Notes: generated by a model not told the origin, from the sequence alone. Positions 1 through 7,041 are shown, counted from the first letter of the stretch. The stretch is DNA of 7,096 nt from an archaeon (GCA_016550415.1 JABXGU010000753.1:1-7096); one strand, 5' to 3'. Numbers and translations: made by a program.

Positions 1-2322
1 CCAACCTGCAGGTGAGTGAGCTGGAGCAAAGTTAGTGAAGGTATAACTACTACCTGCTGTAAGGATGGGTGTGCTACCATCGGTCGCATTTCCAAAAGCT
101 GCATGAACCGCTCTCAGAACATTTACTCGTCCTGCTCCCATCTTGAATACTGGTTGGCTCAAATCCTCCGCAGTGGACTTTAAAATACACTTCACCGTGT
201 CAGGGTGACCCTGCTGGGGTGCATTGGGCCAATCATAAGCTTGGTATACAAGTGCTGCTGCTCCTGCAACGATTGCCGTTGCCACACTTGTTCCACTAAA
301 TACCAAGGGCGGCAATGGATCATATGAGGGGTAACCAGTTGTATTCCGAATGTAGTGCAGTGCAGTGATGCTGAATAAGCCTGAACCGGGTGCAACCAAA
401 TCTGGTTTTGCCAGAGATTGGGGTGTTGGTCCACTGCCGGAAATGTAGTGTATCTGATCCATCGCGACAGGACCCAATAAAGTTGAGTTTTCAGGTAGCA
501 GATATCCTGAATGAAGTAAAGTGCTTGCACCCACATGAAGAGAACCTATGCTGGAGGGTGAACCACCCGTTCCATATCCTGATCCTCCATTTCCTTGGCT
601 GACTATGAAGAGAGGTGCTGGTTGAATCTTACCATCTGGCCATATAGTCCAGCCTGTAGCATTATAATATGGGTCTACGAGTCCGCCTGTTGCTAGGAAG
701 TCCATGGTGTAGCTGTACCAATCACATCCCCAAATGTAATTGAGGTTGTAATTAAAGAATAATTCTTTCATAACCCATGAGTTGGATAGGATGTGGGCTT
801 GATTGCTATAGTTCCATCCAAGATACTCACAGTGGTCCCACTCCCACCACATACTGTAATCGTGGGTGGTGGGTCGGTATCCTGAACCCCAGAACCAGCA
901 ATTGATTATGTCGCCCCACGTGAAAATTTTAAGCGCCATCACTTTAGCCTCGGGTGCTACACCCGGCAAAGAATGGAGGGTGCCATTACCAAAAACATCA
1001 AAGCATTCGATTCCACGACCTGCAGCAGCACCAGCGACTGCGGTGCCATGACCATCATAATCATACATGAGGGCAAAGCCTAGACCATGAGGGTTAATAC
1101 CCGAGACAAGATCACCATCGATTATTTCAAAGAGGTCAAAGGTATTAGCAAGGCATCCCATGCTAATGTCGTTGTCACCGTCATTATCCAAATCTTCGGC
1201 TAATACTTCTGTGCCATCGCCCCAACGGTGTGGCTCATTGTTAGTGAAGTCCCAGTCAGCTGATGGTCCCCCTGTTAAGTCATTGTAGGCGTTGGTAATT
1301 GCCCAGCTAGTTTCCCAATCAACATACAATGTATCATAGAGAAAGGGTGTGTTTTCATCGACGAGAATAAAAATGAAGAATTGATGTTCATTGGGCAGAC
1401 TCTTTGCATATTGCACTGTCATTCCCACCCGATAAAAACCAGATACACTAATGATGCCATCATGCCCGCCAATTTTCATATCCTGAGTGTAGATGCCATA
1501 GGTGGAATTGGATTTTACAATAGCTCCTGATTCTCCATGCCACATATGAAAGTCAAGACCCTCAGTAAGTAGATAAGTGCTAATAGCGGGAAGAACAAAG
1601 GAGGTTATAGCAAGACCTGTTCCGCCCGGATCATAGCTTGTGGGGTATCCTGAACTATTTACATGGTAAGCAGTGTTTAGATCTAAAACACCGAAGTCAA
1701 CGCCTGTATCAACAATACCGATGGTAACTCCTGATCCATCGATGTTTGGATATGTCTCCATTACTTCTTTGGTACCAATGATATCTTGAACCCAATATTG
1801 CGAAGTGACTGGCATATCATCAGTAACACCTGTAGAACCAGTTGACTCATATTCGATTCGTTGGTCGCCCATGACAAAGTACACGTCATCTCGTTCTGCA
1901 AGCAGCCAAACCGCCATGGGCGATTGGATATAACCTTGAATGAAATAATCAAGACCTACAGGAAAAACCTGCCGCACTTGAAGAATTCCATTAAAACTCT
2001 CCAAGTCAATCGACTGATTCACATACAACAGAATCAAAGGCTGCCCTTCAAAACAACGCAGATTATCAGAGGGTATACCAGTACGAAGCCACTCATCAAG
2101 ATTAGAATGAATTTTCTGTTCAGGCAATAATTCATGATTAGAGATTGAGTTGTATCCTGTGCTAGTCTGCTGAGTTTTTTGGTTATATGAATCTTGCAAT
2201 GACTTGATGTTGCCCTTATTTTCAATATTGATATGAGTCTGTATAGGTGGTATTGATGGGGTCAGGAATAGCATTCCAATGAGTAAGAAAAATAGCATTC
2301 CTGTCCTGGTTATCAAACGCAT
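1..2322 (-). CDS. Secreted subtilisin-like serine protease (S8, pyrolysin-like), C-terminus beyond the window
   Basis: This frame stays open for 774 codons to the left edge, so the C-terminus is missing. It encodes an exported subtilase, probably a cell-surface or extracellular endopeptidase. Residues 1-24 look like a signal peptide (basic MRLITRTG, then a hydrophobic core). About 30-180 would be a propeptide. The catalytic triad is visible: Asp205 in VDTGVD, His425 in DGHGTAVAG, Ser679 in SGTSVATAIVAG, with oxyanion Asn578 in SQGNGG. Asp205 and His425 are 220 residues apart, far more than in subtilisin. Pyrolysin and tripeptidyl peptidase II also carry large inserts there. The insert holds an Asp-rich DLDNDGDND stretch (377-385) that could bind Ca2+. 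Residues 469-535 contain ten Trp and three Cys. The residues after about 690 begin a C-terminal region of unknown extent. The start is uncertain: ATG 2322 has AAAAGGG directly against it, too close for a ribosome-binding site, and in-frame GTG 2349 would add nine residues. The family call is secure; substrate and full length are not. Confidence 0.93.
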   Translation of the reverse strand, partial: MRLITRTGMLFFLLIGMLFLTPSIPPIQTHINIENKGNIKSLQDSYNQKTQQTSTGYNSISNHELLPEQKIHSNLDEWLRTGIPSDNLRCFEGQPLILLYVNQSIDLESFNGILQVRQVFPVGLDYFIQGYIQSPMAVWLLAERDDVYFVMGDQRIEYESTGSTGVTDDMPVTSQYWVQDIIGTKEVMETYPNIDGSGVTIGIVDTGVDFGVLDLNTAYHVNSSGYPTSYDPGGTGLAITSFVLPAISTYLLTEGLDFHMWHGESGAIVKSNSTYGIYTQDMKIGGHDGIISVSGFYRVGMTVQYAKSLPNEHQFFIFILVDENTPFLYDTLYVDWETSWAITNAYNDLTGGPSADWDFTNNEPHRWGDGTEVLAEDLDNDGDNDISMGCLANTFDLFEIIDGDLVSGINPHGLGFALMYDYDGHGTAVAGAAAGRGIECFDVFGNGTLHSLPGVAPEAKVMALKIFTWGDIINCWFWGSGYRPTTHDYSMWWEWDHCEYLGWNYSNQAHILSNSWVMKELFFNYNLNYIWGCDWYSYTMDFLATGGLVDPYYNATGWTIWPDGKIQPAPLFIVSQGNGGSGYGTGGSPSSIGSLHVGASTLLHSGYLLPENSTLLGPVAMDQIHYISGSGPTPQSLAKPDLVAPGSGLFSITALHYIRNTTGYPSYDPLPPLVFSGTSVATAIVAGAAALVYQAYDWPNAPQQGHPDTVKCILKSTAEDLSQPVFKMGAGRVNVLRAVHAAFGNATDGSTPILTAGSSYTFTNFAPAHSPAGW

Positions 2323-2476
2323 CCCTTTTATTAAATTAAAACTCTCCACGATGTTCTAGCCCTTCAGTGTAGTAGTGTGTTACATTCCATACTATTTGGC
2401 TTTTAGAGCCTTATATCATGTCCAGAATTCCATTACACTTTGAGTTTAAAAAGCAGAATTCTCGACTTGCTTAGGA

Positions 2477-3394
2477 TTACTCATTAATTGATTTCTGCTT
2501 GCTGGAACGTGGATCATTGATGATGATAATTCCTGCTATAACAAGTAGAAGTCCAATAGCGAAGGTCCAGTAGATGGGCTCAAGTAAAAAAATTGCAGAG
2601 AAGAGTGTGCCAAAGACTGGAACTAAACTAATGAAGATTGCTGATTGAGTTGCCCCCAACTCCTTAATTCCAATGAAATAGAATAGGAATCCAAGAAATG
2701 TCACGAATGCTCCAAAGAAGAGAATAATCATCCAAAAGAAGGAATTCATCAAAACAGGGAGCGTCCAAAAACTCTCTGTTAAGGCTCCCATACCAAAAAG
2801 AAGTGTTCCAAAGATGACTCCCCCTGTTGTAGTTTCTAGGGATGAATGGATTTGCATTGCTGTCTTACTCAAGGCAGAATATAATCCCCAGGCAAGCATT
2901 GCGCAAATGAGAATTCCATTTCCAATCAAATATTCAAGTTGAAATTCAATTAATGACTGTATTCCAACAACGAAGACAATTCCCAAGAAGCTAAGGGCAA
3001 ATCCACAATAGCGCCACTGCGCCGTGAGTCTTTCTTTATGGAGTAAGTGGGCAAACAGGCTAACTGTGACTGGATTGATTCCAGCAATTATTGCACCTTG
3101 CCCTGCTGTTGTGAATCGCATTCCTGTAAGGAACAATATCCCATATCCAAAGACTCCTATAAAGCCAATAAGAAAAAAAATTCCGATATCACGTTTACTC
3201 CAATGCTTAGGGGATCTATGTTGTGTGAAAAAGAGGAAGGGGAGAAAAAGCAGAGTGGCGATGAGAAATCGGAAGAAACCTACAGTGAAAGGAGGTGCTA
3301 AGAAGACAACAATTCTTCCTGCTACCCAGCTACCACCCCAAAGAATCATCGCCAGCACGAGAAGGATATAGTACTTGAGGTTGCTGAGTGTCAT
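2477..3394 (-). CDS. EamA/DMT-superfamily transporter, 10 transmembrane helices
   Basis: This is a 305-residue integral membrane protein of the drug/metabolite transporter superfamily, which exports or exchanges small metabolites such as amino acids. The substrate cannot be read from sequence. About ten hydrophobic helices are visible near residues 8-29, 36-56, 70-90, 97-117, 128-146, 156-176, 189-207, 218-240, 248-270 and 275-293. They form two EamA repeats. Typical signs are AMILWGGSWV in helix 1, PPFTVGFFRF leading helix 2, and the paired segments AGINPVTVSLFAHLLHKERL (repeat 1) and ISLVPVFGTLFSAIFLLEPI (repeat 2), each ending in Glu after a helix. Length is normal for the family and the tail is short and charged. 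ATG 3394 is supported by AAGGTG (3410-3405), ten bases upstream. A TATA-like box and an inverted repeat lie just ahead, suggesting its own promoter. A single T5 run (2452-2448) about 25 bp after the stop is the only terminator hint. Confidence 0.93.
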   Translation of the reverse strand: MTLSNLKYYILLVLAMILWGGSWVAGRIVVFLAPPFTVGFFRFLIATLLFLPFLFFTQHRSPKHWSKRDIGIFFLIGFIGVFGYGILFLTGMRFTTAGQGAIIAGINPVTVSLFAHLLHKERLTAQWRYCGFALSFLGIVFVVGIQSLIEFQLEYLIGNGILICAMLAWGLYSALSKTAMQIHSSLETTTGGVIFGTLLFGMGALTESFWTLPVLMNSFFWMIILFFGAFVTFLGFLFYFIGIKELGATQSAIFISLVPVFGTLFSAIFLLEPIYWTFAIGLLLVIAGIIIINDPRSSKQKSINE

Positions 3395-3414
3395 TGGTTA
3401 TATTCACCTTGTAA

Positions 3415-3436
3415 GGTATAGCGCTACTCCTATACC
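3415..3436. repeat. 7-bp inverted repeat, possible operator of the transporter gene
   Basis: GGTATAG (3415-3421) and its exact reverse complement CTATACC (3430-3436) are separated by 8 bp. The dyad lies between the TATA-like box at 3441-3447 and the ribosome-binding site at 3405-3410, over the expected transcript start of the transporter gene. That is where an archaeal repressor would block transcription. No T-run follows it, so it is not an obvious terminator. An operator role is inference; the repeat itself is exact. Confidence 0.4.
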
Positions 3437-3440
3437 GTAG

Positions 3441-3447
3441 TATAAAT
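3441..3447 (-). promoter_or_regulatory. TATA-like box for the EamA transporter gene
   Basis: Read on the minus strand the sequence is ATTTATA within CGCATTTATACTAC, close to the archaeal TATA consensus. It lies about 47 bp upstream of ATG 3394. With usual archaeal spacing the transcript would start near 3418, leaving a leader of about 25 nt that contains AAGGTG. The upstream BRE is not clear. Confidence 0.45.
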
Positions 3448-3473
3448 GCGTATCAGAACAACCTAAGGTTTGG

Positions 3474-4286
3474 CTAATCTAGCGTAGTTTGGAAAGAAGG
3501 GCAAGATGTAGTGCTCTTGGACGAGGTGTGTCGGGGTCGTGAAGTAACAGTGCTTAATTGTCGCCAGGGGCGGCTTGGGTGCTTCATCAGGGTGAAGGTG
3601 TCGGTGTTGTTGATACGCTTATGGTGAATTAGGATGTGAAAGGAATGATGTGCAGCCTGTCCAATCATTAGGGTGGGGCTGTTGGGACGTTTGGCTGCAT
3701 CTGCGCTGGCGATTACCGCAATATTTTGAGAAAACGCGAGTCGCTTCAACAAGGATGCTAGCTGAGAGCGGCGAAACACAAGGGGGCTTGGATTGTCACT
3801 TGTGCGTCCATTATTCGGGGGGAGCGCTTTTTCCTCCTCCTGTAGCAGGTGGGTGATGCCGTTCACGAATAGTATGGGGGCATGGGCATCCTGTATGAGG
3901 GTGGGTGCCTCAGTGAGGAGGGTGAGGAGCTGGTCGGTTGTGAAGGCTCGAGCAACATGTAACTTGTTAAGGAATACTGTGGGTGGCTTTTGATTCTCTT
4001 CTGCTCTGAGGTAGTCGAGGAGAACATTAGGACGGATTCCGTTGTTTCCATCGATGACGACGATGCCCTTGTCTGGAGCAGTCAGGTTGAGGGCAGTGGC
4101 TACGGATCGAAGGAGCAGCTTGGTACAGAAGGGGCTGCCAAAAAGGAGATAGCTGAGTCCTAGCTCAAACCCGTCACCCACAAGTTCATCGATTAGTCTA
4201 ATGCCGGAACTGATACAGCTAAGTTGATGTTGTTGTTTTTGTGCCAATGCATAGGCAGTCTGAAACAAATCTTCGTTCTCTGTCAA
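3474..4286 (-). CDS. Degenerate RadA/RecA-like paralogue, probably not an active ATPase
   Basis: This is a 270-residue protein that follows the RadA/RadB core. SCISSGIRLIDELVGDG (23-39) matches the 'ISTGSKSLDELLGGG' lead-in, FGSPFCTKLL (49-58) the P-loop, IVVIDGNNGIRPNVL (75-89) the 'YIDTEGTFRPERI' strand, ARAFTTDQLLTLL (112-124) the 'ARAFNSNHQMLL' segment, PILFVNGI (137-144) Walker B, and LKRLAFSQNIAVIAS (180-194) the following helix and strand. The catalytic positions are changed. GxxxxGK[ST] reads GSPFCTKL, keeping Lys56 but losing the last Gly and the Ser/Thr. The DTE Glu is Asn81, and Walker B Asp is Asn142. Residues 245-270 form a Ser/Thr-rich tail (14 of 26). A regulatory or structural partner in recombination or repair is plausible but inferred. 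TTG 4286 is the only usable start after an in-frame TGA at 4301, and only weak GAGAGTG precedes it. A short frame with a strong ribosome-binding site overlaps this start. Divergence from active RadA is high, so the fold assignment is good but not certain. Confidence 0.75.
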   Translation of the reverse strand: MTENEDLFQTAYALAQKQQHQLSCISSGIRLIDELVGDGFELGLSYLLFGSPFCTKLLLRSVATALNLTAPDKGIVVIDGNNGIRPNVLLDYLRAEENQKPPTVFLNKLHVARAFTTDQLLTLLTEAPTLIQDAHAPILFVNGITHLLQEEEKALPPNNGRTSDNPSPLVFRRSQLASLLKRLAFSQNIAVIASADAAKRPNSPTLMIGQAAHHSFHILIHHKRINNTDTFTLMKHPSRPWRQLSTVTSRPRHTSSKSTTSCPSFQTTLD

Positions 4287-4318
4287 TAGATAGCACTCTC
4301 AGGAAAATTGGGAGTCAA
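4283..4318 (-). CDS. Possible 11-codon leader peptide overlapping the RadA-like start
   Basis: A strong ribosome-binding site, GGAAAGGAGGG (4337-4327), is followed after 8 nt by TTG 4318 and the frame MTPNFPESAIY, then TGA. That TGA shares TTGA (4286-4283) with the TTG start of the RadA-like gene. This is the usual geometry of translational coupling. The ribosome-binding site serves no other frame I can find. The alternative is that these codons are the true N-terminus of the RadA-like protein, separated from it by a one-base indel. No homology is recognisable in 11 residues. Confidence 0.3.
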   Translation of the reverse strand: MTPNFPESAIY

Positions 4319-4377
4319 ATCAGAATCCCTCCTTTCCTTATCAAAAACCCTCAAAAGCCTCACACCAAACAAGCACC

Positions 4378-4385
4378 TATTTTAG
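4378..4385 (-). promoter_or_regulatory. Weak TATA-like box upstream of the leader frame and RadA-like gene
   Basis: The minus strand reads CTAAAATA inside TTCTAAAATAGG. Usual archaeal spacing would start a transcript near 4355, just ahead of the GGAGG at 4332-4328. In the rest of the 4319-4494 gap, the T-rich stretch at about 4356-4338 (minus strand GGCTTTTGAGGGTTTTTG) could end the HD-gene transcript. I see no RNA gene there. Confidence 0.25.
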
Positions 4386-4494
4386 AAGTCTAATACGTAC
4401 TGTAGAGCTGCCTTATTCTCGGTTCTCCTTGTTTTGACTGAGAAGATTGATAGTTATTCTATCGGTAGATGGGTTCTGAAGTTGGTTTGTTTTT

Positions 4495-5382
4495 TTAGAG
4501 GGCTTTCATTTTTCCGTCGCGTATGACAATCTGATGGAGAATGCGGCTATCTGCGTTTGGGTCGTCAGGCTTTGCTACGGCAACTACCTCAATATACTCA
4601 TCGAGGGGTCCACCGCTTATCTTCTCTGCAAGGGTTTCCTGAATTTGAAAGACTCCTGCGCTATTGCTCATCTCAATCAAGATGCGAATTGGTCTCTCTG
4701 TACCTTTCTGAATCGTGACTTTCTCAATTGATAAGGCGCTCACAGTATGTATTGAGATGTTACCTCGGTCGAAGGCTAGGCGTCCTCGACCCTTTGTCAT
4801 ATCTGTTCCATCGGCAATACCAACAAGTGCTGATTCATCTGTCAAATCCTTGACTTCAAAGCGATGCGCATAAATACAGTGCAGAATGTGTCCTCGAATC
4901 TCATACATGATTTCTGGTTCCTTATAGATTTCAGGAAGTAGTCGGTTGAGCAATGGAATTGCTAGATAGACGCTGTGAAGATTATGGTCTTCTCGATGGA
5001 CTTGAATGCCAATGTCATGAAGTAATGCTCCGGTCATTACAATGAGATGGACATCGTCCTCATCTGCTGCCCTTTCTTTTAGTGCACTTGTTTGGATGCC
5101 ATTTTCAAGGAGCAGCTTTAGCATTGACAAAGCATTTGCTGCCACAATCTTTACATGAACATCACCATGATCATTGTATCTCATCTTAGAAACAGCGATG
5201 TAGTTAGCCATATCCCAGTCTGCATTGACTTCAGGATCATTACGGAGAAGTTCCCACATCTTCTTTGCCTTTGGCCATTTCGCTACAATCTCAGTAATTG
5301 TCTTTTCAGCAACTTCCTGCAGATCCTTATAGGTTTCAGGAAGTGTGATTTCGAAGCCTTTTCCAGTTTCAATTTTCGCCAT
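4495..5382 (-). CDS. HD-domain metal-dependent phosphohydrolase
   Basis: This is a predicted cytosolic 295-residue protein with an HD-superfamily domain, a fold that uses bound metal to hydrolyse phosphoesters such as nucleotides or cyclic dinucleotides. The substrate is not evident here. Candidate ligands in order are His76 (MRYNDHGDVHVKIV, 67-80), His122-Asp123 (ALLHDIG, 119-125) and Asp191 or Asp194 (IADGTDM). Extra histidines at 133-137 (HNLHS) and 165-168 (GHILH) may bind a second metal. The N-terminal 60 residues are helical and charged. Residues from about 215 form a second, apparently alpha/beta domain (IRILIEMSNSAGVFQ, 232-246) that might be regulatory; I do not recognise it. I chose ATG 5382 because TTGGAG (5396-5391) sits 8 nt upstream. 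An earlier in-frame TTG at 5412 would add ten residues but lacks a ribosome-binding site and would place GGAG inside the coding region. The gene is divergent from the FAD oxidase gene. Confidence 0.88.
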   Translation of the reverse strand: MAKIETGKGFEITLPETYKDLQEVAEKTITEIVAKWPKAKKMWELLRNDPEVNADWDMANYIAVSKMRYNDHGDVHVKIVAANALSMLKLLLENGIQTSALKERAADEDDVHLIVMTGALLHDIGIQVHREDHNLHSVYLAIPLLNRLLPEIYKEPEIMYEIRGHILHCIYAHRFEVKDLTDESALVGIADGTDMTKGRGRLAFDRGNISIHTVSALSIEKVTIQKGTERPIRILIEMSNSAGVFQIQETLAEKISGGPLDEYIEVVAVAKPDDPNADSRILHQIVIRDGKMKAL

Positions 5383-5418
5383 ATTATGGTCTCCAAATTG
5401 GTAAGAACTCAACTAGTC

Positions 5419-5426
5419 TATTAAAA
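5419..5426 (-). promoter_or_regulatory. Weak TATA-like box for the HD-domain gene
   Basis: The minus strand reads TTTTAATA, 37-44 bp upstream of ATG 5382. The predicted transcript start is near 5395, giving a very short leader that begins about at the GGAG. The 5383-5597 gap is AT-rich, so a chance match is possible. On the plus strand GCGAAAATATG (5445-5455) resembles BRE plus TATA and could serve the FAD gene. Confidence 0.25.
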
Positions 5427-5597
5427 CTATTATCGAACTATTAAGCGAAAATATGCCTAGACTTAATTTGATACATGTCTATCAAGATATGTTGTGTAAT
5501 AAGTCGAAATGGAAAAGAGATTAAGTCAAGCAAAGACAAAAGACTGCAGGTAGGAATCTGTAAGAAGAATAAGCTGTTTCAAACAGGTGTGAATACT

Positions 5598-7040
5598 TTG
5601 AAATCATCTTCAACTGCTTTTAATGTGCGACGGGTTAAACGACAAGTAGAGGCTCTCGTTGGAAAAGAGAACGTAACTGACGAGGAAGTTGACAAGATAT
5701 GCTACTCTAGGGATGCCTGGCCACTCCGCCTTATTGGTCTTGGACGGTTGGTTACCGATCCACAGCCTGATCTCATCGTTTGGCCACAAACTGTAGCGCA
5801 TATACAACGCATTCTAAAGTTAGCCAATGATGAAAGGATTCCAATAATCCCCGTTTCAGGGGGTGGTGGTGTCTGTGGAGGCACCCTTCCTATCCAGGGC
5901 GGCATAGTCCTAGACCTGAAAAAGATGGACCATGTCCTAGAGCTTGACGAGACATCACTCACAGTCACAGTGGAACCTGGTATCCTCGGACAGGAACTTG
6001 AAGAGTACCTGAATTCTCGTGGTTACACTTCTGGCCATTATCCCTCCTCCATGTTTAGCTCTGCTTATGGAGGGTTCGCTGCAGCCCGTTCAGCTGGTAA
6101 CCTCTCCTCCAAATATGGAAAAATCGAAGACATGATCACAGGCATTGAGGTTGTTCTGCCAAATGGAGAACTATTACGCACAAAAGCTGTACCTCGCTCA
6201 TCCATGGGTCCTGACCTAAAACAACTATTCATCGGGTCTGAGGGAACTTATGGAATAATCACCCAAATCACTCTCAAAATCTGTCCTATGCCTGAAGCCA
6301 CAAAGTTTGCCTCGTTCCTCTTCCCTGATTTGCACTCAGGCATGGAGGCAGTCATCCAAGTGTTTCGACAAGATTTACGTCCCGCACTCATCCGACTCTA
6401 TGATGAAAACGAAACCCGCTTTGTAATGAGTCGCTTTACACTTCCACCCGAAGGTGCATGTGTTCTAAATTTCATGTATCAAGCAACAAAAGAAATCGTA
6501 CGTCTAGAGAACCGGACTATTGGGAGAATTTGTCAGGAGGTTGGCGCTGAAAACCTTGGTCCAGGTCCATCGAAGCACTGGTGGGGTAACCGTTTCGATC
6601 TCTATTATCCCTCGAATCTGAATATGGGTCATGGCATGCTCTATGATGTACTCGATGTGGCAGCCAGCTACACTAACCTCGAAAATATGTATTGGGAGAT
6701 GCGCCGTGCCATCGAAGACCTCGGCATCAACACAATGAGCCACTTCTCCCACTTCTACACCGATGGTGGCAACATCTACGTCATCTTCATCGGTCAAGCA
6801 AGTTCACACGAAGAGGTCGAAGAAAAATACGAACAAGTCTGGAAAGTAGGACTAGAAGCCGCCCATAACGCAAGCGGCACACTTAGCCATCAGCATGGTG
6901 TAGGTCTACTCAAGGGTCCTTGGATGCGTAAAGAGCATGGTTCCTCTGGCTTCGCCCTGCTTCAGGCGATAAAACAGTATCTAGACCCTAATAACATAAT
7001 GAATCCGGGTAAGCTAGGCTTTAGTGGCACAGAACAATAA
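5598..7040 (+). CDS. FAD-binding oxidase of the VAO family, alkyl-DHAP synthase-like
   Basis: This is a predicted 480-residue flavoenzyme. The N-terminal FAD_binding_4 domain shows PVSGGGGVCGG (85-95), the loop that grips FAD pyrophosphate, and GSEGTYGIIT (213-222). The cap domain follows, and DPNNIMNPGKLG (463-474) is the usual C-terminal signature. Glycolate and D-lactate dehydrogenases share this plan, but several motifs fit alkyl-DHAP synthase better: PRSSMGPD (199-206) for PRMSTGPD, IRLYD (265-269, Arg266) for IRLMD, NIYVIF with Tyr394 for CIYFYF, and TLSHQHGVGLLKGPWM (428-443) for the SHHHGVGKL stretch. That enzyme swaps the acyl group of acyl-DHAP for a fatty alcohol, making an ether lipid. 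Here HHH is HQH, so both reaction and substrate are open. I prefer TTG 5598 because AGGTG (5585-5589) is 8 nt upstream and the length then fits the family. ATG 5475 would add 41 non-conserved, Lys/Ser-rich residues, and a TATA-like site at about 5450 leaves a near-leaderless start there possible. Confidence 0.85.
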   Translation: MKSSSTAFNVRRVKRQVEALVGKENVTDEEVDKICYSRDAWPLRLIGLGRLVTDPQPDLIVWPQTVAHIQRILKLANDERIPIIPVSGGGGVCGGTLPIQGGIVLDLKKMDHVLELDETSLTVTVEPGILGQELEEYLNSRGYTSGHYPSSMFSSAYGGFAAARSAGNLSSKYGKIEDMITGIEVVLPNGELLRTKAVPRSSMGPDLKQLFIGSEGTYGIITQITLKICPMPEATKFASFLFPDLHSGMEAVIQVFRQDLRPALIRLYDENETRFVMSRFTLPPEGACVLNFMYQATKEIVRLENRTIGRICQEVGAENLGPGPSKHWWGNRFDLYYPSNLNMGHGMLYDVLDVAASYTNLENMYWEMRRAIEDLGINTMSHFSHFYTDGGNIYVIFIGQASSHEEVEEKYEQVWKVGLEAAHNASGTLSHQHGVGLLKGPWMRKEHGSSGFALLQAIKQYLDPNNIMNPGKLGFSGTEQ

Positions 7041-7041
7041 G

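Noticed and set aside
390..2225. Several 60-110 codon open frames on either strand within 192-2225
   Set aside because: All lie inside the single open minus-strand protease frame, which carries the full catalytic triad. They show no protein-like motifs and are shadows.
2399..2411. GGCT-N5-AGCC small hairpin between protease and transporter
   Set aside because: Four-base arms are expected by chance in a 154-bp gap. The nearby ATATAAG (about 2411-2417, minus strand) is a possible but unsupported protease promoter.
3024..3371. Plus-strand frames of 84 and 115 codons opposite the transporter
   Set aside because: They are antisense to well-defined membrane helices and have the Lys/Arg/Pro-rich composition expected of a reverse-strand shadow.
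3650..4051. Three 62-68 codon frames overlapping the RadA-like gene
   Set aside because: They overlap a longer frame with ordered RadA landmarks and have no recognisable features.
4449..4463. Inverted repeat GATAG-TTATT-CTATC downstream of the HD gene
   Set aside because: The 5-bp AT-rich arms have no T-run after them on the minus strand, so this is likely chance rather than a terminator.
4484..4496. T-rich run at the end of the HD gene
   Set aside because: The T-run is on the plus strand, where no gene ends. On the coding strand it is an A-run, so it cannot terminate the HD transcript.
5475..5597. ATG 5475 as start of the FAD gene
   Set aside because: It adds 41 Lys/Ser-rich residues unlike the family and lacks a ribosome-binding site, while TTG 5598 has AGGTG at 8 nt. 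It is kept as an alternative because a TATA-like site could give a near-leaderless transcript.
6504..6797. 97-codon minus-strand frame inside the FAD gene
   Set aside because: It has the Val/Glu/Ile-rich composition of an antisense frame and lies fully within a well-supported plus-strand enzyme.
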